A stretch of 64,000 nt of DNA from Streptomyces sp. NBC_01571 (GCF_026339875.1 NZ_JAPEPZ010000001.1:2976001-3040000); one strand, 5' to 3'; shown: positions 43,465 to 52,312, numbered from the stretch's first letter. Numbers and translations are program-made. Notes: a model not told the origin generated them from the sequence alone.

Positions 43465-43486
43465 CTGGCCTGAACGGGAGTTGAAC
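43465..43486 (-). promoter_or_regulatory. PHO box (PhoP binding site) of the PhoX gene
   Basis: On the minus strand two adjacent 11-base units, GTTCAACTCCC (43476-43486) and GTTCAGGCCAG (43465-43475), match the Streptomyces direct-repeat consensus that begins GTTCA with an 11-base period. Confidence 0.7.
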
Positions 43487-43614
43487 GCCCGGCGACTTCA
43501 CCGGACTCCCTTCCATGAATCCGTAAGGACTCGGCCACAGGAGCCCAAAACCCCCTCACCCGCCCTCGCGCACCCCGCCCCTCCCCGACCCGGCGCGCGA
43601 CTGCCGGCCGGGCC

Positions 43615-45036
43615 TCAGCCCCCTTGTTGGGAACGTGCCTTGAAGGCGGCCTTGCGGGCCTCCTTGGCGACCTTCTTGTCGGGGTGCAGCCGCCCCATCG
43701 CCTCCAGGACGTCCGGCGTGGCGGGGTGGTCGACCCGCCACGCCGCCGCGAAGAAGCCGCCGTGCTGCTGCGCCAGGCCTTCCACGAGCCCCTGGAGCTC
43801 CGCGGAGTTGCCCTCGGCCGCGAGTTGCGCGGCGACCGTGTCGATGGTGAGCCAGAAGATCATCGCCTCGGACGGCGGGGGCACGTCGACGGCGCCGTGC
43901 TCGGAGAGCCAGACCCGGGCGAGGCCGCCCAGCTCGGCGTCGTCGAGGACGTCACGCAGCGCGGGCTCGGCCTCCATGCCGACGAGCGAGAGCGCCTGCT
44001 GACAGCGCAGCCGCCGCAGCGGCGCGCCGGCGTCGCCGCCCCGTGCCGCGGCGAGCAACTCCCGTGCGGCGGCGAGGGGTTCACGCCGGACGAGCCACTG
44101 CTCGGTCTCGGCCCGGGCCGCGGCCGGCGGGAAGACGCCGGTGCTGTCCAGCAGCGCGTCCGCGCCCTTGTCCGCCAGGTCGCCCACCGCGGGAACGGAG
44201 AATCCCGCCTCCAGCAGCCGGGCCCGCAGGCCGTACAGCCCGAGCGGTGTCAGCCGCACCATCCCGTACCGCGAGACGTCCGTCTCGTCGAGGGGGCCGG
44301 CCGGCTCCTCGTCGGTGTCCGCCATCAGCGCCTCGTCGACCGGCTGGAAGTCGACGAGTCCGACGGGTTCCAGCAGCCGGAACTGGTCGTCGAGCCGCAT
44401 CATCGCGTCGGACACCTGTTCCAGCACGTCGTTGCTGGGGTCTCCCATGTCATCGGGCACGATCATCGACGCGGCGAGGGCGGGCAGCGGCACCGGCCCC
44501 TCCCCGTCGTCGCTCACGGTCAGCAGGTACAGGTTCCCGAGCACTCCGTCCAGGAACTCGGCCTCGGCCTCGGGGTCCCAGTCCAGCGAGGAGAGGTCGA
44601 GCTCCCCGCCCTCCTCCACCGCCCCGGCCAGTTCGTCGAGGTCGGGCACGCTCGCGTCGGCGAGCACCGCCTCCAGGGCGACGAGCCACACCCCCAGGAC
44701 GTCCTGCGGCCCGCCGGAGGTGAGCAGGGCGAGGTCCGCGCCCGCGGCGACGGTGCCCTCGTCCTCGTCCACGATCTCCACGAGCCCGGCGTCGACGGCG
44801 ATCAGCCAGGCCTCACTGGCGAGGGCGGCGGCGTCGTCACCGGTCAGCCCGAGCGCGCCGGCCGCCTCCGCGAGCTGCTCGTCGACGAGTTCACCGCCCG
44901 CGTCGACCCGCGTGTCCGGCCCGGCCCAGCGGGCCAGCCGCGCGGCGCGGGAGAGCAGCGGCGTGGCGAGCGCGTCCCGCGCCAGCTCCGCTTCGGAAGT
45001 CAGCCGCACCGGCGGCAAGGGGGAGCTGTCTGACAT
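43615..45036 (-). CDS. Conserved protein of unknown function (acidic, helical)
   Basis: A 473-residue soluble protein that I do not recognise. It is rich in Asp, Glu, Ala and Leu, and predicted almost entirely helical, with a basic C-terminal tail (KKVAKEARKAAFKARSQQGG). The C-terminal half contains HEAT-like helices (LRRLRCQQALSLVGMEAE, then VLEAMGRLHPDKKVAKEARK). A winged-helix-like stretch MVRLTPLGLYGLRARLLEAG lies near residue 275. The ATG at 45036 follows GGAGA by about 9 bases. It has its own unit, with the PhoX gene ending the next segment downstream. No function is proposed. Confidence 0.8.
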   Translation of the reverse strand: MSDSSPLPPVRLTSEAELARDALATPLLSRAARLARWAGPDTRVDAGGELVDEQLAEAAGALGLTGDDAAALASEAWLIAVDAGLVEIVDEDEGTVAAGADLALLTSGGPQDVLGVWLVALEAVLADASVPDLDELAGAVEEGGELDLSSLDWDPEAEAEFLDGVLGNLYLLTVSDDGEGPVPLPALAASMIVPDDMGDPSNDVLEQVSDAMMRLDDQFRLLEPVGLVDFQPVDEALMADTDEEPAGPLDETDVSRYGMVRLTPLGLYGLRARLLEAGFSVPAVGDLADKGADALLDSTGVFPPAAARAETEQWLVRREPLAAARELLAAARGGDAGAPLRRLRCQQALSLVGMEAEPALRDVLDDAELGGLARVWLSEHGAVDVPPPSEAMIFWLTIDTVAAQLAAEGNSAELQGLVEGLAQQHGGFFAAAWRVDHPATPDVLEAMGRLHPDKKVAKEARKAAFKARSQQGG

Positions 45037-45474
45037 CGGCTGGGTTCTCCTCCGAACGATCAGGACCCGACGAGCGGGACCGGACAGGACCCGACGAACA
45101 GGACCGGTACAAGCATGACGGACAGGGGTGGGCGTGACGGACGAGGACAGGCGGGGCACGTCAGGGAGTCCGTCGAGGCCAGGAGCCCGCCCTGGACACG
45201 CACACCCGGACGCCGCCCCGGAAAACCACGTGGACGACTCAGCCTAGACGGATTTCCACCCATGCCGCCCGGTTCATGTCCCTGCCAAAAGCTGGACACC
45301 ACCGAAACCTTGACAACTCCCCCGCTCACACACGAGATTGACGCGCGTAGAAGTTCAACGGGGGTTGGGCTCGCCGATTTTTTTCTACGCGCGTCACCGA
45401 TCCGCACACGGGTCGTGTCCCCCCACCGCTTCGCCCTCGTCCCGGCGCTCATGTAAGTCCCCGGAGGGATTCCC
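45037..45474. other. Gene-free divergent promoter region
   Basis: 438 bases between the acidic protein (minus) and the secreted nuclease (plus). It holds the inverted repeat at 45340-45395 and an unusual T7 run near 45378-45384. A lone GTTCA motif near 45353 is too poor for a PHO box. Confidence 0.5.
45340..45395. repeat. 13-bp perfect inverted repeat upstream of the nuclease gene
   Basis: GACGCGCGTAGAA (45340-45352) and its exact complement TTCTACGCGCGTC (45383-45395), separated by 30 bases, about 80-135 bases before the TTG start. It could be an operator or a leader stem. Confidence 0.6.
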
Positions 45475-47301
45475 TTGCCGAGCAAGAGAACCGCGCGCAT
45501 CGGCGCGCTGACCGTAGCCGCGGTCTGTTCCACCGTCTCCGCCGTCGTGCTCACCGCACCGGCCCACGCGGACACCGTCCGCATCCACGACATCCAGGGC
45601 ACCACCCGGGTGTCCCCGTATGCGGGCCGGCAGGTCACGGACGTCGCGGGCGTGGTGACGGGGGTGCGGACCTACGGCTCGTCCAAGGGCTTCTGGATCC
45701 AGGATCCCACCCCGGACGCCGACCCCGCCACCAGTGAGGGAGTCTTCGTCTTCACCAGTTCCACCCCGAAGGTGGCGGCCGGCGACTCGGTCACGGTCTC
45801 GGGCACCGTCTCGGAGTTCGTGCCGGGCGGAGCCTCCACCGGCAACCAGTCGGTGACGGAGATCACCAAGCCGGTGGTCACGGTGCTGTCGTCCGGCAAC
45901 GCGGTCCCCGCCGCCACGGTGATCAACAGCCGTTCCGTGCCGGACGCCTACACCCCCGCCGGTGACACGGCGGCGAGCGGCTCGGTCAACGCGCTCACCC
46001 TGGAGCCGAAGAAGTACGCCCTGGACTACTACGAGTCCCTGGAGGGCATGAACGTCCAGGTCTCCGACACCCGAGTGGTCACCGCGACCGACCCCTACAG
46101 CGAGCTGTGGGTCACGGTGAAGCCGCACGAGCACGCCAACCGCCGCGGCGGCACGGTCTACGGCGCGTACACCTCGCAGAACACCGGGCGTCTTCAGATC
46201 CAGTCCCTGGGTTCGACCGCCGACTTCCCCGCCGCGAACGTCGGCGACGAGCTCGCGGGCACCACCGCGGGCCCGCTCGACTTCAACCAGTTCGGCGGCT
46301 ACACGCTCGTCGCGAGCCGGCTGGGCACCCTGGACAAGGGCGGCCTGCAGCGCGAGACGACCCGCAAGCAGTCGCGCGGCGAGCTGGCGGTGGCGACGTA
46401 CAACGTGGAGAACCTGGACCCGGGTGACAGCACCTTCGCCGCCCACGCGGCCGCGATCGTGAACAACCTGCGGTCGCCCGACATCGTGTCCCTGGAGGAG
46501 ATCCAGGACAACAACGGCCCGACGGACGACGGCACGGTCGCCGCCGACCAGACGGTGAACAAGCTGATCGACGCGATCGTCGCGGCGGGCGGCCCGAAGT
46601 ACGAGTGGCGTTCCATCGACCCGGTCAACGACCAGGACGGCGGCGAGCCGGGCGGCAACATCCGCCAGGTGTTCCTGTTCAACCCGCAGCGGGTCTCCTT
46701 CACGGACCGCGCGGGCGGCGACTCGACGACCGCCGTCGGTGTCACCAAGGTGCACGGCGAGGCGCGGCTGACCGCGTCCCCGGGGCGGATCGACCCGGGC
46801 AACACGGCCTGGACGACCAGCCGCAAGCCGCTGGCCGGCGAGTTCGTCTTCCGCGGCCGGACGGTCTTCGTGATCGCCAACCACTTCGCCTCCAAGGGCG
46901 GCGACCAGGGTCTGACCGCGCAGTACCAGCCTCCGGTGCGCAGTTCGGAGACCCAGCGCCACCTCCAGGCGACCGCGGAGAACACCTTCGTCAACCAGAT
47001 CCTGAAGGCGCAGAAGGACGCGGACGTGATCGCGCTCGGCGACCTGAACGACTTCGAGTTCTCGGACACGGCGAAGATCCTGGAGGGTCACGGCGAGCTC
47101 TGGTCGGCGATCAAGTCGCTGCCGAAGAGCGAGCGTTACACGTACGACTACCAGGGCAACGAGCAGGTTCTCGACCAGATCCTGGTCAGCCCGTCGATCC
47201 GCCGGGACTGCGACTTCGACTACGACAGCGTGCACATCAACTCGGAGTTCTCCGACCAGATCAGCGACCACGACCCACAGGTGCTGAGGTTCAGGCCGTA
47301 A
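45475..47301 (+). CDS. Secreted endonuclease/exonuclease/phosphatase-family protein
   Basis: A 608-residue exported protein. The Sec signal peptide spans about 1-32 (ending APAHA). An OB-fold-like nucleic-acid-binding region follows (about 35-250). The EEP catalytic domain occupies about 300-605, with ATYNVENLDPG, the metal-binding Glu in SLEEIQDNNGPTD, then IANHFASKGGDQG, GDLNDFEFSD and the final SDHDPQ His-Asp. This layout matches large extracellular nucleases of the ExeM/NucH kind. It may harvest nucleotides or phosphate from DNA. The TTG start is supported by GGAGGGA 5 bases upstream. A strong terminator follows. Confidence 0.9.
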   Translation: MPSKRTARIGALTVAAVCSTVSAVVLTAPAHADTVRIHDIQGTTRVSPYAGRQVTDVAGVVTGVRTYGSSKGFWIQDPTPDADPATSEGVFVFTSSTPKVAAGDSVTVSGTVSEFVPGGASTGNQSVTEITKPVVTVLSSGNAVPAATVINSRSVPDAYTPAGDTAASGSVNALTLEPKKYALDYYESLEGMNVQVSDTRVVTATDPYSELWVTVKPHEHANRRGGTVYGAYTSQNTGRLQIQSLGSTADFPAANVGDELAGTTAGPLDFNQFGGYTLVASRLGTLDKGGLQRETTRKQSRGELAVATYNVENLDPGDSTFAAHAAAIVNNLRSPDIVSLEEIQDNNGPTDDGTVAADQTVNKLIDAIVAAGGPKYEWRSIDPVNDQDGGEPGGNIRQVFLFNPQRVSFTDRAGGDSTTAVGVTKVHGEARLTASPGRIDPGNTAWTTSRKPLAGEFVFRGRTVFVIANHFASKGGDQGLTAQYQPPVRSSETQRHLQATAENTFVNQILKAQKDADVIALGDLNDFEFSDTAKILEGHGELWSAIKSLPKSERYTYDYQGNEQVLDQILVSPSIRRDCDFDYDSVHINSEFSDQISDHDPQVLRFRP

Positions 47302-47313
47302 CCCCGCGTGCGG

Positions 47314-47350
47314 AAGAGCCCGGCCCCGTCGTCCGGGGGGCCGGGCTCTT
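47314..47350. terminator. Bidirectional terminator
   Basis: A perfect 13-bp stem (47314-47326 with 47338-47350) between the convergent nuclease and SRPBCC genes. Confidence 0.8.
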
Positions 47351-47362
47351 TCCTGCGCACGC

Positions 47363-48097
47363 TCAGGCCGCGAACACGCCGTTCAGCCAGCCCCGCCAGG
47401 CGATCTCGTCGCGCTTGGCGTCGGCGTCGGCCGCGAAGTCGTGGACGCTGATGCCGACCGGCGCACCCCAGCGGTTGCGTCCGAAGAAGCGCAGCAACTG
47501 GTCCTCGGTGCGCAGGCCGATGAAGTACGGGTTGCGGAAGTCGAGGACGGCGTCGAGGAGTTGTCCCTCGGCTCCCCGCACCCGTACGCGCGCCCCGGCC
47601 TCGGTGTCGTCGGCGAGACCGAGCGCCCGCCCCACCGCGGTGAAGGCGTCGGACGCCATGGACGCCTCGGGTCCGTCGAAGGTGGCGAAGGCGACCGGGC
47701 GGCCCGCGAAGTGCGTCACGTACTCGCGCAGGGTGTGCAGGTAGAAGTCCGTGTGCCAACTCGCCCCGTCGTACTGGTTGTCCCAGTCCTCGACGAAGAT
47801 GCCGCTGTGCACATAGCGCACCCAGGAGCGGCGGCCGTCGTCGCGCGGCTCGATGGTCTCGTCGATCTGGTTGAGGGTCTGCTGGGAGATGCCCTCGACG
47901 TCCTCGACCCGGCTGGTCAGGCGGTGCGGCGGGTCCCAGTTGGTGAGCGTGGAGCCGAAGGGTCCGGTGCCTCCCTGGCGCGGCTCGAACTCCATCGGCC
48001 ACAGCCAGCCACCGGTGCCACTGGTGATGGCGTCCCACACCTGCTCCGGGGAGGCGTCGACCTCGAACTCGCGGGCGATCTCGAATTCCTTGGACAT
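47363..48097 (-). CDS. SRPBCC-family (AHSA1-like) protein
   Basis: A 244-residue protein whose first half is an AHSA1/START-like hydrophobic-pocket domain (EIAREFEVDASPEQVWDAIT at the start, then SRVEDVEGISQQT). The second half is a related domain of unknown role. Such proteins in actinobacteria are usually found, as here, directly downstream of an ArsR-type regulator and may bind lipids or toxic hydrophobic compounds. The ribosome site GGAGAATCACCACC precedes the ATG. It lies 19 bases after the ArsR gene. Confidence 0.87.
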   Translation of the reverse strand: MSKEFEIAREFEVDASPEQVWDAITSGTGGWLWPMEFEPRQGGTGPFGSTLTNWDPPHRLTSRVEDVEGISQQTLNQIDETIEPRDDGRRSWVRYVHSGIFVEDWDNQYDGASWHTDFYLHTLREYVTHFAGRPVAFATFDGPEASMASDAFTAVGRALGLADDTEAGARVRVRGAEGQLLDAVLDFRNPYFIGLRTEDQLLRFFGRNRWGAPVGISVHDFAADADAKRDEIAWRGWLNGVFAA

Positions 48098-48116
48098 GGT
48101 GGTGATTCTCCTGGGG

Positions 48117-48803
48117 TCAGCCCTGTGCGGGCGGGATCGGGGCGGGGGCCGCGGCGGCGACGGCGGAGGCCGCCGAGGAAGCGGCCTCGACGGGAGCGGC
48201 GTCGGAGGTCGCGGCGGACTCCGGCTTGAGCGTGGGGTGGACGGCGACGACGATCCGGTGATCCCGGCCGCCCTCCGCGTTCCCGTCGTGGTACTTGCGG
48301 ATGAGCGCGCCGACCCCCTGCGTCAGCTCCTCGATGAACGCGGCACGGTCGGCGGCGGTCGCGAAGGTCACCTCACCGTCGAGCGCGAACGTGGCGAGCC
48401 GCTTGCGGGCCTTGGCCGCGCCGGTGATCAGCGAGCCGACGTCCCGGACCAGCCGGGCGCCGAGCGCGAGCAGCCAGCGGGCCGAGAGCTGGTCGCGGAA
48501 CCGGTCCGGATCGGGCTGCACGGCGGCGAGCGCGAGCGGCGAGATGACGTACGACGCCGCGGTCGCCCGCATCAGCCGCTCGGTGACGTTGCCCTTGCGG
48601 CGCTCGCCCGCCAGCTCGACCAGGCCGTGCCGCTCCAGCGTCTTCAGGTGGTAGTTCACCTTCTGCCGCGGCAGCCCGACCTTTCCGGCCAGCATGGCGG
48701 CCGACGCGGGTCCGGCGGCCAGCTCGGCCAGCAACCGGGCCCGTATCGGGTCCAGCGAGACGGCGGCGGCCTCTGCGTCCTCGATCACGGTCACATCCAA
48801 CAT
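48117..48803 (-). CDS. ArsR-family winged-helix regulator
   Basis: A 228-residue regulator. The winged helix near residues 15-80 is typical (DPIRARLLAELAAGPASAAM, then VNYHLKTLERHGLVEL). The C-terminal part is long, ending in an Ala-rich disordered tail. There is no CxC metal motif, so it is not an arsenic/metal sensor. It heads a two-gene operon with the SRPBCC protein, the usual arrangement for ArsR/AHSA1 pairs. Confidence 0.9.
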   Translation of the reverse strand: MLDVTVIEDAEAAAVSLDPIRARLLAELAAGPASAAMLAGKVGLPRQKVNYHLKTLERHGLVELAGERRKGNVTERLMRATAASYVISPLALAAVQPDPDRFRDQLSARWLLALGARLVRDVGSLITGAAKARKRLATFALDGEVTFATAADRAAFIEELTQGVGALIRKYHDGNAEGGRDHRIVVAVHPTLKPESAATSDAAPVEAASSAASAVAAAAPAPIPPAQG

Positions 48804-49200
48804 GACTCCACCGTCTCACCGAACACTTTTTTTGTCCAGGCGGGTGGAGTTGTCGGTTGGGTGGCGGGTGATGGGGCGGGGCGGGGTCAGGGGGCGGACC
48901 GGGGGGGTGCGCAGGGGCAGCAGAGGCGGGCGGCGCGGGGAACGACAGGGAGAGGTGGCGCGGGCGTGCGCGAAGTCGGCGTCGGCGTCGGCGTGCGCGA
49001 GGCCGGCGGCGCGGGCGTGCTGCGCAGGCGTACCGGAGGCCCCCGGCGCGGGCGTGCTGCGCAGGCGTACCGGAGGCCGGCGGCGCGGGCGTGCTGCGCA
49101 GGCGTACCGGAGGCCGGCGGCGGCGCGCCGGCGGACACACGGTGCGCGTGCCCGCCGGCGCCCGGCCACGCCACCCCTCTGCCGCCGTCCCGCTCCCGCG
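48804..49200. other. Gene-free stretch with 37-bp tandem repeats
   Basis: 397 bases, no convincing gene on either strand. It holds the ArsR promoter at its left end, an 8-T run near 48828-48835, and the tandem repeats at 49009-49119. Confidence 0.5.
49009..49119. repeat. Three tandem copies of a 37-bp repeat
   Basis: Copies start at 49009, 49046 and 49083. Each begins GCGCGGGCGTGCTGCGCAGG and continues with CGTACCGGAGGCC. The copies differ only at the last few bases. A partial, diverged copy precedes them. A 37-base period shifts the frame each time, so the array is not protein-coding. Confidence 0.8.
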
Positions 49201-49869
49201 CTATCCCCGCTCCCCGCTGTCGTCGAGACGCGCCAGCTGGGTCTGGAACCAGTCGAGCCGGGCCTGCAACAGGGCTGCCTCGGCGACGAGTTCGGCCATC
49301 CCGAGCCCGGCGGACGGGTCCACCGCCGCGATCCCGCTCCCGGCGCGGACCCGCAGCCCCTCCCCGGCCAGCCGGGCGAACCCGGCGGGCGACACGGACC
49401 TACGGCCGCGTACGCAACCCGCGCAGGCCGCCGTCAGACCGCACCAGCCCGGTCGCCCCCAGCCCGCGTCCGCGAGCGCGGCGGCCACCGCACCGCATGC
49501 GCAGGGGCCGACCGTCGCGGTCCGCACCCGCTGGCGGGCGTAGCGGAAACCCCGCTCGAAGCGGATGTACGCGCCGAGGACGGAGACCTCCAGAAGGGCG
49601 GCCGCCCGGTGCTCGGTGGTGCACAGCAGCGCCTCGGCCGTGGTGCGGTCGTGCACACAGTGGAAACCGCAGTCGCAGCGGCGGTGCGGCGTACGGTGCC
49701 GCAGTCCGTAGACGCAGCGCGCCTCGTCCAGCACTCCGTACGGCAGCGCGCCGCCCAGTGAGACGCCGGTGAACCCGGCCCGGGTGCCGTCCTGGGACAG
49801 TACCGGGTGGGCGATCTTGTATCCGGTCGGCGGCTCCGTCGGACGTTCCTCGGGGAGCCGCAGCCTCAT
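49201..49869 (-). CDS. Cys-rich protein of unknown function
   Basis: A 222-residue protein that I do not recognise. It has zinc-ribbon-like cysteine groups: CDCGFHCVHD about residue 69, PCACG about 125, and CGLTAACAGC about 148. The C-terminal 50 residues form a coiled-coil-like helix (LVAEAALLQARLDWFQTQLA). The ATG at 49869 overlaps the stop of the 44-residue gene upstream (ATGA), so the pair is coupled. It may bind a metal or nucleic acid. Confidence 0.75.
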   Translation of the reverse strand: MRLRLPEERPTEPPTGYKIAHPVLSQDGTRAGFTGVSLGGALPYGVLDEARCVYGLRHRTPHRRCDCGFHCVHDRTTAEALLCTTEHRAAALLEVSVLGAYIRFERGFRYARQRVRTATVGPCACGAVAAALADAGWGRPGWCGLTAACAGCVRGRRSVSPAGFARLAGEGLRVRAGSGIAAVDPSAGLGMAELVAEAALLQARLDWFQTQLARLDDSGERG

Positions 49870-50000
49870 CGGGCGACCGGGACCTCTTCGCGCGTGGACG
49901 CCTCCGGCTCCGCGGTCTCCGCGATCTGCCGGAGATCCTCTTCGTCCACGCGGACCTGCTCCTCCGCGACTCCGGTGGCGAGTGCCCTGCCCAGCCTCAT
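49866..50000 (-). CDS. 44-residue protein coupled to the Cys-rich gene
   Basis: A small gene encoding an acidic peptide (MRLGRALATGVAEEQVRVDE at its start). A strong GGGAGG lies 5 bases before the ATG, and its stop overlaps the next start by 4 bases. Both are good signs of real translation. It has no membrane helix or signal. Unknown function. Confidence 0.65.
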   Translation of the reverse strand: MRLGRALATGVAEEQVRVDEEDLRQIAETAEPEASTREEVPVAR

Positions 50001-50176
50001 GACGCCTCCCGCGATCTGCCGTCGACTTCCGTCCTCGCCATGGTGACCCATGGGGAGCCGAGTTGGCACCAGTGCCTCCGGGAAGCCCCCGAAAGAGGCA
50101 TGTCGTAGCAGTCCTTCTCCTCATGTCGTAGAAGAATTAAGTGGAGCTTCACCATGGGGGTGCCGAGACTGCTCGC

Positions 50177-51097
50177 ATGACGCGGACACCTCGCACCACG
50201 ACCTCGGCCACACCGACACCTCCCTTCGGCCGCGCGCTCTGCGCGATGGTCACGCCCTTCACCGATGCGGGCGCGCTCGACCTCGACGGGGCGGGGCTGC
50301 TCGCCGACCGGCTGGTCCGCGGGGGCTGCGACGGTCTGGTCCTGTCCGGCACCACGGGCGAGTCCCCGACCACGACGGACGCCGAGAAGGCCGTGCTCGT
50401 AAGAGCCGTGCGGGAGGCGGTCGGAAACCGTGCGTCGATCCTCGCGGGCGTCGGCACCGCCGACACACGGCACACCGTGGAGCTGGCCCGGCAGGCCGAA
50501 AAGGCGGGTGCGGACGGCCTGTTGGTCGTCACCCCGTACTACAGCAGGCCGCCGCAGGACGCCGTCGAGGCCCACTTCCGCGAGATCGCCGACGCCACCG
50601 GGCTGCCGCTCGCCCTCTACGACATCCCGGGCCGCACAGGAACCCGCATCGAGCCCGACACCCTGATCCGGCTCGCCGGGCACCCCAGGATCATGGCCGT
50701 CAAGGACTGCGCGTACGACCTGCTCGGCACCCAGAAGGTGCTGGCCCGGACGGAGTTGGCGTACTACACCGGGTGCGACGAGTACGTGCTCGCGCTGCGG
50801 GCGGTCGGCGGGACCGGCTACGTCAGCACGGTGGCGAACGCGGCGCCGGGCGCCTTCCGCGCGATCCTCGACGCGTTCGACTCCGGCGACACCGCCGAGG
50901 CGGCCCGGCGCCAGCGGCGGGTGATCCCGCTGGTCGAGGCGATGATGTCGGCCGGTCTGCCCGGCGCGGTCACGGCGAAGGCCCTGCTCGGCCGGCTCGG
51001 CCTGCCCGCGGGTCCGGTCCGCGCGCCCCTGCGGTCCGCCGGCCAGGAGGTGACCGGCGGTCTGCTGGCGGTCTACGAAGAGCTGGTGGCCGGGTGA
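50177..51097 (+). CDS. dapA: 4-hydroxy-tetrahydrodipicolinate synthase
   Basis: A 306-residue TIM-barrel enzyme that condenses pyruvate with aspartate semialdehyde, the first step to lysine and diaminopimelate. The DapA motifs are complete: LVLSGTTGESPTT, VVTPYYSRPPQ, LYDIPGRTGT with Tyr148, and MAVKDC with Schiff-base Lys176. Unlike the two other DHDPS-family genes in this window it keeps the GTTGE loop. ATG 50177 is a compromise, because the ribosome site is weak and a GTG at 50141 is in frame. Streptomyces often has more than one dapA copy. DapD of the same pathway is at 55045. Confidence 0.88.
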   Translation: MTRTPRTTTSATPTPPFGRALCAMVTPFTDAGALDLDGAGLLADRLVRGGCDGLVLSGTTGESPTTTDAEKAVLVRAVREAVGNRASILAGVGTADTRHTVELARQAEKAGADGLLVVTPYYSRPPQDAVEAHFREIADATGLPLALYDIPGRTGTRIEPDTLIRLAGHPRIMAVKDCAYDLLGTQKVLARTELAYYTGCDEYVLALRAVGGTGYVSTVANAAPGAFRAILDAFDSGDTAEAARRQRRVIPLVEAMMSAGLPGAVTAKALLGRLGLPAGPVRAPLRSAGQEVTGGLLAVYEELVAG

Positions 51098-52312
51098 TCA
51101 GCGGTCGGCGAAGACGGGCTCCCACAGCTGCCGCGTCGGGTCGCTGTTCAGTGCCGGGCCACCGCTCAGCGGTACGACCTTGTCGCTGCCGATCGTCACC
51201 AGCACGAGCCGGGGCCGGTACAGGGTCCCGCCCGGGAGCCTCTCCCAGGCGATGAGCCTCTTGTCGTCGACCCAGGCGAGCAACTCCGCTCCACGCACCA
51301 GGGTGATCCGTTTGCCGGTGCGCGGATCGAGGAGCGCGGAATACGACTTGTCGGGCTTCTCGCGCGTCAGGCCGCTCGCGGCGAGGCCGCCGTCCGGGGA
51401 CAGCCGCGCGCCGACGTCCGCCCGGAGGTACAACTCGTCCGCGGGTGCGGGCACCTTCGCGCCCTCCAGGTCGTAGAACTGCTGCGTGCCGTCCCGGCCC
51501 CCCGGCACGACGACCCGGGAGTACACCAGCCTGCCGTCGCGGCTGAAGGCGAAGTCCTCACGGGCTCCGGTGTAGCGGCCGGATGCGACACCGCTCCAGG
51601 TCCCCTTGCCGGAGGCCACGTCGACGACGAGGAACCCTGACCTGCTCGACCCGCCGTAGCGCGCCATCCAGTCGGTCCCGGAGGGGCCGTGCACCTTGTC
51701 GCGCAGGTCCGGGTTCTCGTCGTAGGTCGTCGCGACGAGCCTGCTCCCGTCCCGGGAGAACGCGAGTCCCCCCACCCCGTGGTCGACCGGGATCCACCGC
51801 TCGATCCTGCCGGTGGTGAGGTCGAGCAGACCGATCCGGCGGGTGGGCAGGTCCTGTTCCAGGACGGCGGCGGTCCGCAGACCGGGGGCGAGGGCGACGA
51901 AGGACCACTTGGTGCTCTTCTCGTACCGTCCGGACCTCGGGTCGAGCAGCCAGTAGGTACGGGCGTAGACGGCGCGGTCCTTCGTCCGTGGCACGGCCTG
52001 CGCCGTGTAGTACGCGCCCAGCGCCACATTTCCGGCCGCGATGAGGTCGCGCGGCGGCGACTGGTCCGGGTGGGCGCTCAAACCGGTTCCGTCCAGAACG
52101 CTCGCGGGGCGCACGTCGTCCCGGCCGGAGACGAGCGGCACCGCCACGGCGACGGCGACCACCGCGGCTACGGCCGCGGCTACGGAGCCGAGCGTACGGA
52201 CGCGACGGCGCCGGCGGACGGTCAGCACGCGGTCGGCGAAGCCCGGCCCCACGGAGGGCTGTTCGGCGGCCTGCTCCCGCAGGGAGTCGCGCACCAGTTC
52301 CTCGACGTTCAC
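51098..52312 (-). CDS. Membrane-anchored beta-propeller protein paired with a SigE-family sigma factor
   Basis: A 404-residue protein. A short cytoplasmic N-terminus (MNVEELVRDSLREQA) and basic stretch precede one membrane helix (about 40-62). An extracytoplasmic domain with WD40/TolB-like repeats follows (AFSRDGSRLVATT, FAFSRDGRLVYS, then RLSPDGGLAAS). The GTG overlaps the sigma-factor stop (GTGA). In Streptomyces such genes follow SigE-family (SigE70) sigma factors and may act as anti-sigma or sensor proteins. That role is inferred from coupling and topology. No zinc-binding anti-sigma motif is present. Confidence 0.8.
   Translation of the reverse strand: MNVEELVRDSLREQAAEQPSVGPGFADRVLTVRRRRRVRTLGSVAAAVAAVVAVAVAVPLVSGRDDVRPASVLDGTGLSAHPDQSPPRDLIAAGNVALGAYYTAQAVPRTKDRAVYARTYWLLDPRSGRYEKSTKWSFVALAPGLRTAAVLEQDLPTRRIGLLDLTTGRIERWIPVDHGVGGLAFSRDGSRLVATTYDENPDLRDKVHGPSGTDWMARYGGSSRSGFLVVDVASGKGTWSGVASGRYTGAREDFAFSRDGRLVYSRVVVPGGRDGTQQFYDLEGAKVPAPADELYLRADVGARLSPDGGLAASGLTREKPDKSYSALLDPRTGKRITLVRGAELLAWVDDKRLIAWERLPGGTLYRPRLVLVTIGSDKVVPLSGGPALNSDPTRQLWEPVFADR

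Noticed and set aside
45353..45375. PHO box before the secreted nuclease
   Set aside because: Only one GTTCA unit. The next 11 bases (GTTGGGCTCGC) do not match the second repeat well enough.
49009..49119. CRISPR array
   Set aside because: The repeats are directly adjacent with no spacers, only three copies, and no cas genes nearby.
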